Positions 29,239-39,000 of a stretch of 64,000 nt of DNA are shown here, piece by piece (within the stretch, counting starts at the first letter, position 1; every line of letters starts with the position of its first letter). Under the pieces are notes generated by a model. That model was not told the DNA's origin, did no database searches, and saw nothing but the letters and a program-made list of their open reading frames with translations. The position numbers and the translations under genes were made by a program. Source of the DNA: Photobacterium sp. TLY01 (GTDB taxonomy: Bacteria; Pseudomonadota; Gammaproteobacteria; Enterobacterales; Vibrionaceae); contig NZ_CP090365.1 of NCBI RefSeq assembly GCF_021432065.1, positions 124,001-188,000 of the forward strand, given 5' to 3'.

Positions 29239-29335
29239 GGCGCTCTCCTAATCCGCTTAACGAATGACATGGACTCCCCCTCATCAGGCTCTGCCACACT
29301 AGGTAAGTCTGACTACGAAATTACCGGAGGCCACC

Positions 29336-29434
29336 ATGTCACATTCTATTTATGGCATTGATTTAGCCAAACATAGCGTCAGTGTCCACGGTGAAGATCA
29401 TCAAGGCAAGGTGTTGATTCACGGACCACTTTAA
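29336..29434 (+). pseudogene. IS110-family transposase, N-terminal 32 residues only
   Basis: MSHSIYGIDLAKHSVSVHGE and the next 12 residues are the start of the DEDD transposase (IGIDLAK with the first acidic residue). A strong GGAGG site lies 5 bp before the ATG. The frame stops after 32 residues at 29434, whereas complete family members exceed 300 residues; the rest has been deleted. Confidence 0.8.
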
Positions 29435-29839
29435 AAGGACATCAATTCTTGCTGATCATATGTCGCGCTTGAGTTCAGTGCTTCTCTCATCATTGTCTGA
29501 CGCGCGCCAGTTACTCTTTGCTGGCACAATGTATGGCGAAGCTTGGATCATCTGGTCGTGACTGAGAAATAATATTGAGTACCAAACGATTTAAAACGGA
29601 ACATTTTTTCAACTGAGTCATTTGCTTCACCGGGTCATTGCAATCACCAATGATGATGTAAGGTTCAGTCCTTTTGCGGGAAAACCTGATAGCGCGGCGG
29701 GCACTTTCGATGCCGTCTAACGAATGAGGAACCGCAACCGCGTAGTGTCATCAGGGTCATGGCATGAATGCCAGTTAACAGACCGAATGTAGAGCGGCAG
29801 TCCCAAACCTTGCATTACCTGACGCTGTTGTTGACAACC
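29435..29839. other. Unassigned sequence inside the IS remnant
   Basis: No ORF with recognisable product. The last 120 bp before the right inverted repeat look like the 3' non-coding end of an IS110/IS1111 element; the earlier part does not match its transposase and may derive from another insertion. Confidence 0.35.
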
Positions 29840-29853
29840 GGGGGAGTCCATGT

Positions 29854-29946
29854 AGCTTTGCTAAGCGGCAATAAAATAGCTGGCTAAAATTAGCGAGGAA
29901 CGAGCAAAAGCCAACTGTTTTTTGTCCATTTAAGCAACTTGTTAGC
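29854..29946 (-). repeat. attC-like recombination site, interrupted at its 3' core by the IS remnant
   Basis: Read on the minus strand it begins GCTAACAAGTTGC immediately after the stop of the small membrane protein gene. It contains imperfect inverted arms (CAGTTGGCT and AGCCAGCTATTTT) and runs to GCCGCTTAGCAAAGC, where the IS remnant starts. The missing core GTTAAGC is found on the far side of the remnant. The layout is that of a Vibrio-type attC. Confidence 0.65.
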
Positions 29947-29954
29947 ATTCAATG

Positions 29955-30365
29955 TTACTTGAACGGCATGTCGCCATAGCCCCAAATAACTGTACCTAAA
30001 ACAATGAAAAATATAGCTACACTTTGTTTTTGACTCTTTTGTGTAATAAGTTCATGAATTTCAATAGAGAAGTTACGAGTTTTAGCAAGCTCTTGATATA
30101 TGCCAGACATGCTAATGCCGTTACCTTGGGCTATTTTAGCTTCAAGCTCTAACATTTCTTTTTCTCTGCTTTTAGCTTTAGCCCAGTTACTCAGTATTGA
30201 TGAGTATTGTAATTCAGCACCCGCTAGAACAATTAATGCACCTGAACGTTGAAACCAAAAATTTGGATTTGAAGTTATAAAGTCAGCAATTAAAGAAATA
30301 ACCGCTATAAGTATCATTAAGAAAGAAAAAGACACTGAGAATCTATTGTTTTTAATTAATTCCAT
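29955..30365 (-). CDS. Small membrane protein, integron cassette gene
   Basis: Protein of 136 residues, AT-rich coding sequence. Hydrophobic segments are at about 9-29 (VSFSFLMILIAVISLIADFI), 37-52 (FWFQRSGALIVLAGAEL) and near the C-terminus (SVAIFFIVLGTVIWGYG), with a charged, coiled-coil-prone stretch between (KAKSREKEMLELEAKIAQG). No family recognised. It lies between two attC-like sites, so it is a complete cassette. Its upstream neighbour encodes another membrane protein with a nuclease-like core; whether they act together is unknown. Confidence 0.75.
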   Translation of the reverse strand: MELIKNNRFSVSFSFLMILIAVISLIADFITSNPNFWFQRSGALIVLAGAELQYSSILSNWAKAKSREKEMLELEAKIAQGNGISMSGIYQELAKTRNFSIEIHELITQKSQKQSVAIFFIVLGTVIWGYGDMPFK

Positions 30366-30388
30366 AGTCGAAAATATACTCTTTGAAT

Positions 30389-30459
30389 GCTAACGCCCGC
30401 AACACCGGACAATTTGGAGCGTAGCGGAAAATTGTTCCGCGTGCTTGCGTTTGTTAGGC
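30389..30459 (-). repeat. attC-like site (71 bp)
   Basis: On the minus strand it runs from GCCTAAC, which contains the stop codon of the upstream cassette gene, to GCGTTAGC. Two nested pairs of arms are visible: GCAAGCAC with GTGTTGCGGGC, and GGAACAATTT with AAATTGTCC, the two-box structure of an attC. It marks the cassette boundary. Confidence 0.8.
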
Positions 30460-31350
30460 ATGGATTGCCAGCTTTTCTTGAAGAGCTTGATCATCAATGC
30501 TCATAAGCTCCTGTTTTGTAATAATGCAAACTAGATCTTTTCCTTTTCGACCTTCTGACTCTCCAGACAGTCGATTTATTAACTGATTGTACTTTTCTTC
30601 ATTGTAAGCCTCCGAATCAATAACGATCAGGAGAAGTGTATTGGGTAATCTATTTGTCACCTGATAATATACACTCTTCGCATATATGTTCTTCAAATAT
30701 ACTTCGCGAAGCCAGCCGAAGTTAAACCCCTTTCTTATATATTTAACTTCAACTATATAGTCTTTGGTTAAAATGGCCTTACCACGAAGTAATATATCCA
30801 ATTCAACGTTAGCCACCATTTTGTTGTGACTGACGTCAAACTTATTCCCATACACCTTTGATAACTTGCCGTAGACAAGCTCTTCCACTTTTGAGTATTG
30901 CGATCTAAACGAATTAACAATGTAGGAATCCGAATTTCCAGACTCTGCAACCTGAAGACTCTCGTACTCTGACGTTTCTTTCTCTTCTATTTCATCTTTG
31001 GTTGCGTCGCGAAGTGATTGCTTCTTGATTTCGACATCGAGCATTGTTTGCTCGTCAAGATGAAGCTGGTTTTTCCGCCAGTTTTTCAGACCAAGGAAAA
31101 TGAATATCATTCCTACAGCAGAACCGATAGAGGAGAACCATGGAATAAAGCTGACGATAAACGAAACTGCGTACTGCCTTTTAATTACCACTGCCTTGGC
31201 CACATCTGACAGTGCGTTTATCTCTGATTCTGGTCGGAATAGATCGAAAGGCTCCCTAAGAAACATCCAAGGAGCCAAAATAGATAGGGTTATCAATACT
31301 ACACCCAGAGATACTATAAATTTATATAGATCTCCAAATTCAAACTTCAT
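30454..31350 (-). CDS. Membrane-anchored protein with a PD-(D/E)XK nuclease-like core, integron cassette gene
   Basis: Protein of 298 residues, not recognised as a named family. Two transmembrane segments (about 11-30 and 62-88) are followed by a charged coiled-coil-prone linker (about 92-135). Then comes a soluble domain with a helix containing Glu157, a strand VELDI with Asp185 and a strand IVEVKYI giving E201-V-K203. Helix-Glu, Asp, E-x-K in this order is the PD-(D/E)XK nuclease pattern. The last part (LLLIVIDSE) adds another strand. A core site GTTAGAC precedes the start and an attC-like site begins at the stop. Defence or DNA-processing activity is inference. Confidence 0.75.
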   Translation of the reverse strand: MKFEFGDLYKFIVSLGVVLITLSILAPWMFLREPFDLFRPESEINALSDVAKAVVIKRQYAVSFIVSFIPWFSSIGSAVGMIFIFLGLKNWRKNQLHLDEQTMLDVEIKKQSLRDATKDEIEEKETSEYESLQVAESGNSDSYIVNSFRSQYSKVEELVYGKLSKVYGNKFDVSHNKMVANVELDILLRGKAILTKDYIVEVKYIRKGFNFGWLREVYLKNIYAKSVYYQVTNRLPNTLLLIVIDSEAYNEEKYNQLINRLSGESEGRKGKDLVCIITKQELMSIDDQALQEKLAIHA

Positions 31351-32382
31351 CCTCGCTCCTTTTGATGTCTAACATTTTATTCAACGACACCATGTCGTAT
31401 AACTCTGTCATATAACTTTTTCAATCAGAAATAACTTAAGATATTGATTATATTTAATTAAATACGCTTAACCAGATGAATCTATCAGTAAGATACACGA
31501 CATCATGTCGTGTATCTTACTCAATCGACTTAAGCTATCCAATTGATATTATTTGTTTTTTTATTTCATGACTTACACCAAAAATCAGCGACGCATAAGC
31601 TTGTGAGAAAAGCGACATCGGTCACTTACCCTGCACAAAGAAGCCTCAGCATATCCACCCAGCTACAGAAACTGCACTCGTTGTATGGATTGCCGCCTGC
31701 GCGGCAATGCCAGAAGTGAATAATGAATGCCTAGCTGAAAACACACTGTACAATAACAACTACAAGATCCAAGAAATCTTCTTCCCCAGGGAAAAATTCA
31801 TGGACGAATTTTTAGGTTGTCGGCGCCGGGAGCGCCTACAACCGTCCCGGACCACACCAAAGAACAAAAAGGGCTTTCTGGGCACTCTTTGCCCCTGCAA
31901 AGAGTGTCTGGCGCGCATCCGGAAATGGTGAGATTGCTACTAAACGTAAGCGCGACATACCCGCAAAACCCTCAAAATTACCCCAAACCACGCTACCGCC
32001 AAAACGCTCTATCAAAACCCCCAAACATCCCGTTTCCAAGATGAAAACACGGTTTCAGGGTTGCTGTCTTGAATCACCACAGTGTGATTTCAGGCAAAAA
32101 ATCAGTACAACGGCTTCGTTTTGCAATGTCTTCACCGCAAACGAACGACCTGAACGTACGCTCGTCTGGGTTAACTCAACCTGAAAGGTTTGCCCGCTTT
32201 GCCGGGCCACAAAAAAATGCCCGGACAAGCACTGCACTGTCCCTCTAAACCAACAATGAGGCAAAAGCCAGTCACACATTCCCTCCCCAATACATGACTT
32301 ACTTCAACCGTTCAGGTTGTGCCTGGCACGGGACTCAGACCAGATGGAAAAATTTCGATTTTAATATCATGTAGTTAAGTCG
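31351..32382. other. About 1 kb without a supported gene, repeat-rich
   Basis: AT-rich from 31351 to about 31680. It holds a cassette-type core GTTAGAC (minus strand, 31367-31373) and two copies of a CGACA-Y-CATGTCGT motif. From about 31790 to 32280 the base composition changes. Short frames on both strands (for example 31836-32039 and 32055-32279, minus) look like non-coding dispersed repeat rather than genes, and a hairpin CACTCTTTG/CAAAGAGTG lies at 31883-31906. Confidence 0.45.
31487..31521. repeat. Perfect 35-nt palindrome
   Basis: Seventeen-base arms (AGTAAGATACACGACAT and its complement) flank a single C. The central ACGACATCATGTCGT recurs with one change at 31384-31398. There is no T-run, so it is not an ordinary terminator; an operator, recombination site or IS target are possible. 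Confidence 0.6.
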
Positions 32383-32485
32383 TCATTCCCGCGAAGGCGG
32401 GAATCCATATCGCTAGGTATCAGAAGCAAACGAAGATCGGATGCATTCATCCACCGTCACTGGATCCCCGCCTTCGCGGGGATGA
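32383..32485. mobile_element. MITE or REP-like dispersed element, 103 bp
   Basis: The 25-bp ends (32383-32407 and 32461-32485) are inverted repeats of each other with two mismatches, and each is itself a hairpin (CCCGC-GAAG-GCGGG type). Elements with TCATTCCCGCGAAGGCGGGAA ends minus the last base are widespread in proteobacteria. It has no coding capacity. Confidence 0.75.
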
Positions 32486-32569
32486 TAGTTTCCAGATAAA
32501 TATCAATCATTTAATCTTGGTCCATTGCAAGGAACGGATTCCATACGACTCAGCATCCAACGCTGGCCG

Positions 32570-33048
32570 CTAAGCCAGCTTAAAGCGGTTGATCATCTTC
32601 ATCAGATCCGCCGACACATGCAGCAGTTCATCGCTCGCCTGCGCCATCTGGTTCGACTCCGTCGCCACCGACAGGGACATATCCTTCAGGCTGACCACAT
32701 TGCAGTTAATGTCGTTCAGGGTCAGGGTTTGTTGCTCTGTGGCGGTGGCGACATGCTGGTTCATCGCCTGGATCGTCTGCACTTCAGCGTTAATATTATT
32801 GAGTGCGACGCCAGCTTCTGCTGATATCTTCGAAGCATTTGTGGCTTTTTCTGTCCCTGTTGCCATCACTTTCACCGCATTTTCTGCGCCGTGCTGAAGT
32901 TGCTCGACGATTTTCTGGATTTCCAGCGTCGATTCCTGAGTGCGCTGTGACAGCGTCCGGACTTCATCAGCAACGACGGCAAAGCCACGTCCCGCTTCCC
33001 CGGCACGGGCGGCTTCAATCGCGGCGTTCAGGGCCAGCAGGTTGGTCT
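32570..33048 (-). pseudogene. Methyl-accepting chemotaxis protein, C-terminal fragment
   Basis: The frame encodes the signalling hairpin of a chemoreceptor ([20 protein letters not shown], then [20 protein letters not shown]) and the C-terminal methylation helix, ending RFKLA. All upstream parts (membrane segments, ligand domain, HAMP) are missing because the sequence switches at about 33048 to a PAAR-like gene in another frame. It cannot act as a receptor. Confidence 0.9.
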
Positions 33049-33579
33049 ACCCAGCTCTGCCCCGCCTTCATCGGTGACAGTAAACGGTGCATTGGCCAGC
33101 GGGGCCCCCGTTGGGTATCGGCAACTCAAGGTGACGTCAAACGTCGCTGCTTCATCTGGCGGTACTTCGACGCTGGCTTGGGAGACACCCGACAGACACA
33201 TGGTATTGGCTTTGTTCATGGTCATCATGTCAGACAAGCGGGCAACCCCTTCGCCTTCGATTTTGACGGTTGCAGAAGCAGTAACGAAAGCCGCTTCACC
33301 CTGAATGACACCAGAGACGATGCCTTTTTTGTCTCCGCCTTCATCGCCGGTACTGGTCGAGAACTTACTGGGTTTGATCGCGATACTGTTACCACCGTCC
33401 ATGGTCACCGTCGTCGTTCCATCCACCAGATCGGCTGATTTGGCTTCATTGGAATACGGAATCGGCACTACGGGTGGCCCACACTGTGTCATACAGACAT
33501 CCGGAATATCGGCGTTGGCCACGCCCTCCGAGCCCTGGTGAACAATACTCAACCCATCTGCACTTACTGTTACCGGCAT
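33028..33579 (-). CDS. PAAR-like (DUF4150) T6SS protein, truncated by a deletion
   Basis: The DUF4150/PAAR-like domain (residues 1-130: [20 protein letters not shown], then [19 protein letters not shown] and later [11 protein letters not shown]) normally forms the tip of the type VI secretion spike and carries a C-terminal effector. After a short linker ([20 protein letters not shown]) the frame runs into the chemoreceptor fragment and stops after six foreign residues (RPTCWP). The effector part and any immunity gene are therefore lost. The start has a GAGG ribosome site. No other T6SS genes are in the window. Confidence 0.85.
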   Translation of the reverse strand: MPVTVSADGLSIVHQGSEGVANADIPDVCMTQCGPPVVPIPYSNEAKSADLVDGTTTVTMDGGNSIAIKPSKFSTSTGDEGGDKKGIVSGVIQGEAAFVTASATVKIEGEGVARLSDMMTMNKANTMCLSGVSQASVEVPPDEAATFDVTLSCRYPTGAPLANAPFTVTDEGGAELGRPTCWP

Positions 33580-33946
33580 TACCCGTCCTCATCTCATCAA
33601 TAATCTGACTATTTTATCAACCAGACCGGATTGCTTTCTCACTGGAATTTCAGTGATTCAGACGGATTTCCCTGTCGATTTAACGGTTTAGCCCGAAGTG
33701 AGAACCGGATTCCGTTTCTGCCCTGCTGGCTCGCGTGTCTTTTTCAGGTCATTATTCTCGGCTTTTACTTTGCTGCTCATAGCGCAAAGGATGGCCATGA
33801 AACAGCCCGGTTATCCAGTACTGAACCAGGTGAAACAGATTTTAATTTTGCAGTTATGGCGGCTAAGTAGCGTGATTTCCTGAACTGATATGAAACAATG
33901 TACTAATCTTGTATGTGAATATGCTCTGTCAGGGAAGGCGAGGCCT
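33580..33946. other. Gene-free divergent region
   Basis: About 370 bp between the truncated PAAR-like gene and the response regulator, which are transcribed away from each other. It must hold both promoters, but no clear element, repeat or conserved ORF was seen. Confidence 0.4.
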
Positions 33947-35587
33947 ATGTTGTTATGCCACCACGCTTTTTTAATCATTGACGACAGCAATACCGCTATC
34001 GCACTGACGCGCTCCATGCTGAATAAAGCCGGTGTGTCCAACTCACACATTCAAACCACCACAGACAGCCTGAAGGCGCTGCGGCTGCTGCGAACTAACC
34101 AGTACGATGTGGTGCTTTGTGATTACAACATGCAGCACCATATTGATGGCGGACTTATTTTCGATGAAATCAAACATAACCATCTGTTATCACCCGGCAG
34201 CGTATTTATCTGTGTGACAGGCGATAACAGCCAGCAGGTCGTGACCCATTTTCTGGAACTGGAGCCCGACGATTACCTGATTAAGCCGTTTCGGTTTTCT
34301 GATTTTATTTCGAGGATCGAATACGTACTGGAGCGAAAAACGGCATTAAAAGTGTTGCTCACCGCCATTGACGAAAAACAGTACGAACAAGCTCTGCATC
34401 TTGCCTCGGCGCTGGCTCAGGACGTCCCCAAGTATAAAGGCTACATCACACGCTTACAGGGTGACTGCCTGTTGCGGTTGCAACGTCACCAGGAGGCTGA
34501 AACCTTTTATTTACAGGCCTGTGCGGAAACTCAGCATATCTGGCCCATGATTGGGTTCGGTAATGCACTTCAGGGTTTAGGCAAACTCAAGCAGGCAGAG
34601 GAGATTTTCCATGAAATTCTGGCAAAACATCCGCACCATCCCAAAGCCCGCCAGGGGCTGGCTAACTGTCTGATCAGACAAGACGAACTGCCGCAAGCCT
34701 TACAGCACTTTCTGATGCTGCATAAAATCAATCCGGCTAACCCGATCCGGGAACTGATCATTGCGAACCTGTACGCTCGCCAGCAGGACCATAACAAAGC
34801 CGCAACCGGCTATCAGCGTTTCACACGCAAAGTCACAGACACCAGCCAGTACAGTTACGGGGTGGAAGTGAACGCCTCCATCTCACTGCTGCTGGCCAGC
34901 ATCTATTCCCGTGATGCAAAACACGCCACAAAGCTGATTGATGAAGCCCGTAACGCGCTTGTCCAGCTTAATCAGAAAGCCGCGAAAGAAGATAAACAGC
35001 TCGAAAATCATCCCAGTCTGCTGGTTGGGCTGGCGATACTCGCCTGTATGCGCGGGGAGATCCAGAATTGCTACAGCATCGCAAGCCAAATTGACATGGA
35101 TAGCGTAGCAGCGGATGACTTTTACACCGCGCTGAACCTGGCACGTATGTATGGATTTTGCGGTATGCCGGACATGTATGAAGCAGCCATGGTCAAAGCG
35201 CGCAAAATCTGCGGCCAGACAGAAGACGAGGGGCTGATGCTCAGCCAGATTGAGCTGCTGAACGGCTTTCAGGATGAAATTTACCAACGGCTGAAACTGG
35301 GGGGCGCTCTGGTTAAGAAAGCGCAGTCATACCGGCAGCAGAACCTTGCCAATAAAGCCCTTAAACACGCTTATCGCGCCTTTTTCATTGTGCCGTTTCA
35401 CCATGAACTGTGTTTTTTAATTCTGGAGCTCACCGCGCTGGCTACCCCGGCCTGGCTGCAACATGATGAAGTCAATGAGATTCTGAAATCCTGCTACTGG
35501 CTTTACTGCCATGATAAACGCCCGACTGAACAGCAGAAACGACGCGCGCTGGATCTGTACCGGTTAGCGACTATGCGGGTGGCGTAA
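33947..35587 (+). CDS. Response regulator: receiver domain plus TPR repeats
   Basis: Protein of 546 residues. The N-terminal receiver domain (about 5-122) has the acidic pair at IIDDS (12-13), phospho-acceptor Asp59 in VVLCDYNMQ, and the switch Thr and Lys in CVTGDNS and DYLIKPFRFSDF. The remainder is tetratricopeptide-like helices (AETFYLQACAETQHIWPMIG, ALQGLGKLKQAEEIFHEIL and AKHPHHPKARQGLANCLI), a protein-interaction scaffold without DNA-binding or enzymatic domain. The ATG at 33947 has an AAGGCGAGG site; the ATG at 33890 has none. No cognate kinase is nearby. Proximity to the adhesin locus suggests a role in surface or biofilm signalling (inference). Confidence 0.88.
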   Translation: MLLCHHAFLIIDDSNTAIALTRSMLNKAGVSNSHIQTTTDSLKALRLLRTNQYDVVLCDYNMQHHIDGGLIFDEIKHNHLLSPGSVFICVTGDNSQQVVTHFLELEPDDYLIKPFRFSDFISRIEYVLERKTALKVLLTAIDEKQYEQALHLASALAQDVPKYKGYITRLQGDCLLRLQRHQEAETFYLQACAETQHIWPMIGFGNALQGLGKLKQAEEIFHEILAKHPHHPKARQGLANCLIRQDELPQALQHFLMLHKINPANPIRELIIANLYARQQDHNKAATGYQRFTRKVTDTSQYSYGVEVNASISLLLASIYSRDAKHATKLIDEARNALVQLNQKAAKEDKQLENHPSLLVGLAILACMRGEIQNCYSIASQIDMDSVAADDFYTALNLARMYGFCGMPDMYEAAMVKARKICGQTEDEGLMLSQIELLNGFQDEIYQRLKLGGALVKKAQSYRQQNLANKALKHAYRAFFIVPFHHELCFLILELTALATPAWLQHDEVNEILKSCYWLYCHDKRPTEQQKRRALDLYRLATMRVA

Positions 35588-35731
35588 TCATGGCTATCGA
35601 CACCTAAAGTGACGGTGAACTGTCCGAACATTCGCAGAAACCTCACAATTCCACACTGATGACCGCCTATGCCAGAAGACAGTCTGATGAAAGACACGTC
35701 TGATTACACGTTTTGGCAGACAGAGGTAAAT

Positions 35732-36034
35732 ATGCGAGTGTTAGCTATCCGGGCAATTCAGGGTTACCAAAGGTACCTTTCTCCTCACAAGGGTTTTCGC
35801 TGTGCGTATGCGGCGTTTCACAATGGACCCAGTTGTTCAGGGGCAGTCATCACGATTCTGCAAACCAGCCACTGGACAACAATCGGGAAAGAGATTTCCC
35901 AGCAATTCAAAGCATGCAAAGCCGCGTCGTTACAATTACAGGCCAGCAGATCCCGTCGCAAGCGCCGGCGCAAAGAGGATGACATTGATTGGTGCGACCC
36001 GATTGCCACGTCTTGTTTATGTTGGTCATGTTAA
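35732..36034 (+). CDS. Orphan YidD-family protein
   Basis: One hundred residues. The core IQGYQRYLSPHKGFRCAYAA followed by FHNGPSCSG is the YidD (DUF37) signature, a membrane-associated factor that assists YidC insertion. The usual yidD lies between rnpA and yidC; this copy is away from them. It also has an unusual Arg/Lys-rich stretch (SRSRRKRRRKEDD) and a Cys-rich end (CLCWSC). The start at 35732 follows AGAGGT closely. It is convergent with the giant adhesin gene, 42 bp away. Its role is unknown; a possible link is membrane insertion of exporter parts. Confidence 0.78.
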   Translation: MRVLAIRAIQGYQRYLSPHKGFRCAYAAFHNGPSCSGAVITILQTSHWTTIGKEISQQFKACKAASLQLQASRSRRKRRRKEDDIDWCDPIATSCLCWSC

Positions 36035-36076
36035 CTGCGATGACTGCGCTTCAGTGGCTTGCTTATTCATCAACCT

Positions 36077-39000
36077 CTAGGGATCCAGGTTAAACACATT
36101 ATTGTCGAACAGGGAGGTGACAATGTCTGTGGCGCTTGAGCTGATATCCAGTCCCAGACCACCCAGGTCCAGATTTTCCAGCACCACATTGTGTTCACCG
36201 TCCGCCGTGTTCAATGTGAGGTTAACGCTGTCGCTGGCATCAATACTGGCGTCAATGTTATCCAGCAGACGGGTGAGCTCATCAGCACCGTCGTCCGGCA
36301 ACACATCCGACAGGGTCAGCACATCTTCACCGGGATTCAGATCTGTAATCACATCGGTGTTGGCCGGTGTAGTGACAGAGGCAGTATTGATCACAAAATT
36401 ATCGGCGCCTTCCCCGCCGGTTAAGATGTCATCACCGGGGCCGGCTATCAGAGTATCGTCACCCGCCAGTGCGCTCAGGGTGCTGCCCGCCGTTTGTGCC
36501 GTCAGCACATCATTGGTTGCGGTGGCAAAACTGATATCCAGCAGCAGGGAACCATTGCTGAACAGGGTTTCCAGTTTTTCTCCGTCGGTTAATCCGGCCG
36601 GATCTTCCCCGAGTAAACTGGCCTGACTGACGCCTTCCAGCACTATGCTCTGCACAAGAGCGCCGCCGTCAAGAATATTGAGCAGCGTATCACTGCCACT
36701 GTCGGCCAGTTGGATCTGCGCAGCCAACTCATCAAAGGAGGTGCTGCCTGAGGTATCGACCGCTTCGGTCAGGTCAATCCCGTCAATACCGGATTCGAAA
36801 TCTTTCACTGTATCCGTTGCGGCACTGCCCGCGCTGCCCAAATCCGCCGCTATCCATTTGAACAGGTCGCGTACCCCGTCGCCAGAGCCGCCCTCTTCAC
36901 CGCCCCAGAGAATATCATCGCCTGCGCCGCCAATCAGAATGTCCGCACCTAATCCGCCGATCAGAATATCATCACTGTCACCGCCAAACAGGGTGTCGTC
37001 ACCGTCACCACTGATCACCAGATTCGGCTCGCCGCCATCACCAGCACCAATTTCACCACCAGTGGTTGCCGGATCATCGATACGAATTTCAATCGCAACC
37101 GGAGCTGATTCTGCCTGACTGCCGTCGACTTCTTCCGAGACAGCCACCGCCTCCAGATTGCTCGTGCCTTCCGGTAAACCAGCCACAAACAAATCGGCCA
37201 GCAAATCTGTGGTCACTGTCCAGCTGCCGTCCCCGTTATCAGTACCAATCACGGCACCTGTGCTATCGACCAACTGACCGGCGCCCAGATTACGAATTTC
37301 AACGGTCAGGGTTTCATTTGGATCAGCCGCAACTGCTTCCAGCCCGACTAAGGGGATCATCACGCCAAGCGCACCACGCATGACTGCCGTTTGCGGCACA
37401 GCAAGCGTCAGTGATGGCGGATTCGCCACGGGCGACACACTGATATTGACTGTGGTTGAAGCCGATTTCGGGCCATCTGTGCCCACATTGCCATTGTCAT
37501 TCACCGTCACGGTCACGGCGTCATCGCCATTGAAACCGGACTCGCCCTGATAACTGACCCCCGCCGCCAGAATGGCATTGATCTCATCCAGGCTGCCTTC
37601 CAGGGTGACATTGCCCGTACCGTTATCAGTCACGGATGCGCCTGACCCGCCTGGGACAGTCACGGATAAGGTGCCATTGGCCGCACTCAGGGTCACCGTC
37701 ATCACGCCGGTTGATCCGGCGTCATTAAAATCAACGTCTGTCACCGACAGGCCGTTAATCATCAATGGCGTATCTTCGTCGACCGTCTGATCCGGGATCA
37801 CTGGCAATTCAGGGGCATCGTTAATGGCCTGGACCTGGATGGTGACAGTATCCGTGTCTTCCAGCGCCCCGCCTGTGCCGGTATTGCCCTGATCATTGGT
37901 GGTCATCGTCAGGGTGACATCACCACTGAATTCAGCATCAGGAGTAAAATTGATGCCACTGCTCAGCAAGGCATTGATATCCGTGATAGAGCCTTCCAGC
38001 ACTAAGGTACCTGAGCCGTCGCCGGAAATACTCAACGCGCCGGTATCACTGCCGGGAGGGATCGCCAGTACGCCGTCAGTCACAGTGAGGGTCACTGTCA
38101 TCGTCCCTTCGGTGTCTTCATCGACATCGACGTCTGTCACCTGCAGGGTATTGATCAGCTGCGTCGTGTCTTCGTCGACGGTCAGCGGATCAGCAGGTAC
38201 GACATTGACCGGCGCGTCGTTGACGCTGTCCAGTGTCACCGTAATGGTTTCAAATACCGCCAGCTCATCCGTGGCTTCATCGTCTAAATCGACAGCGCGG
38301 ATATCCAGATCCAGCACACCGTTCCAGTTGCTGCTGTTGGCATCACCCGGCACGAAAATCAGGCTGTCCAGCGAGGAACTTTCCACCTGCACCGTCCAGC
38401 TGCCATCACCGTTATCCGTCACATTACCGGGTACACCCGGTGGCAGTTCAATGCTGCTGGAATCCGGCACGTTGGATACGATGATCTGCAGCATTTCAGG
38501 ACCGGTTTCATTGACATTGGGTGCTTCTGCCACGCTGAGTTCATCATCAATGGCCTGAATATTCAGGAGCAGCTCGACATTCTGATCTTCCGTGCCTGTG
38601 GCTGTGGTTGTAATGTCCGTATCCACCCCGTCAGCCACCGGGATAATCACCAGATTAAAGGTATCCCGGAACTCCACCGGATCAGCCAAACTGTCTTCTT
38701 TGGTGAACACCACAATGTCGATATCCACCACACCACTGAAGTCTTTGGGAGGAACAATGGTGATATTACTGCCTTGTCCTGCCGCAAATGACCACTCACC
38801 GTTCCCGTTGTTCGCCGCCCCCAGCACGACAAAACCTTCCGGTACATTCTCCAGCTTGGCCGACACAAACTGCTCTGAGCCATCAATATCCAGCGCCGCC
38901 CCGGAGATCCCCCCCAGAATAATTTCAGTTGCGTCTTCAAACTGCACGATAGGGATATCGGTTCCGACGAATTCGACCTGATCGTTGACGGCAATAATTT

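Larger units (their letters stand above)
29267..29853. mobile_element. Remnant of an IS110/IS1111-group element inserted in an attC-like site
   Basis: Perfect 14-bp inverted ends ACATGGACTCCCCC (29267-29280) and its complement (29840-29853) enclose 587 bp, far shorter than a complete element. Only the transposase N-terminus remains (29336-29434); the middle is unrecognised. Sequences flanking the two ends (CCGCTTAACG and GCTAAGCGG) pair as the arms of an attC, so the element sits inside one. This is the known habit of IS1111-attC elements. Confidence 0.7.

Noticed and set aside
31707-32279. Short frames (31707-31931 plus, 31836-32039 and 32055-32279 minus) as genes
   Set aside because: Overlapping frames on both strands, low-complexity or odd composition, no ribosome sites; more like a dispersed repeat.
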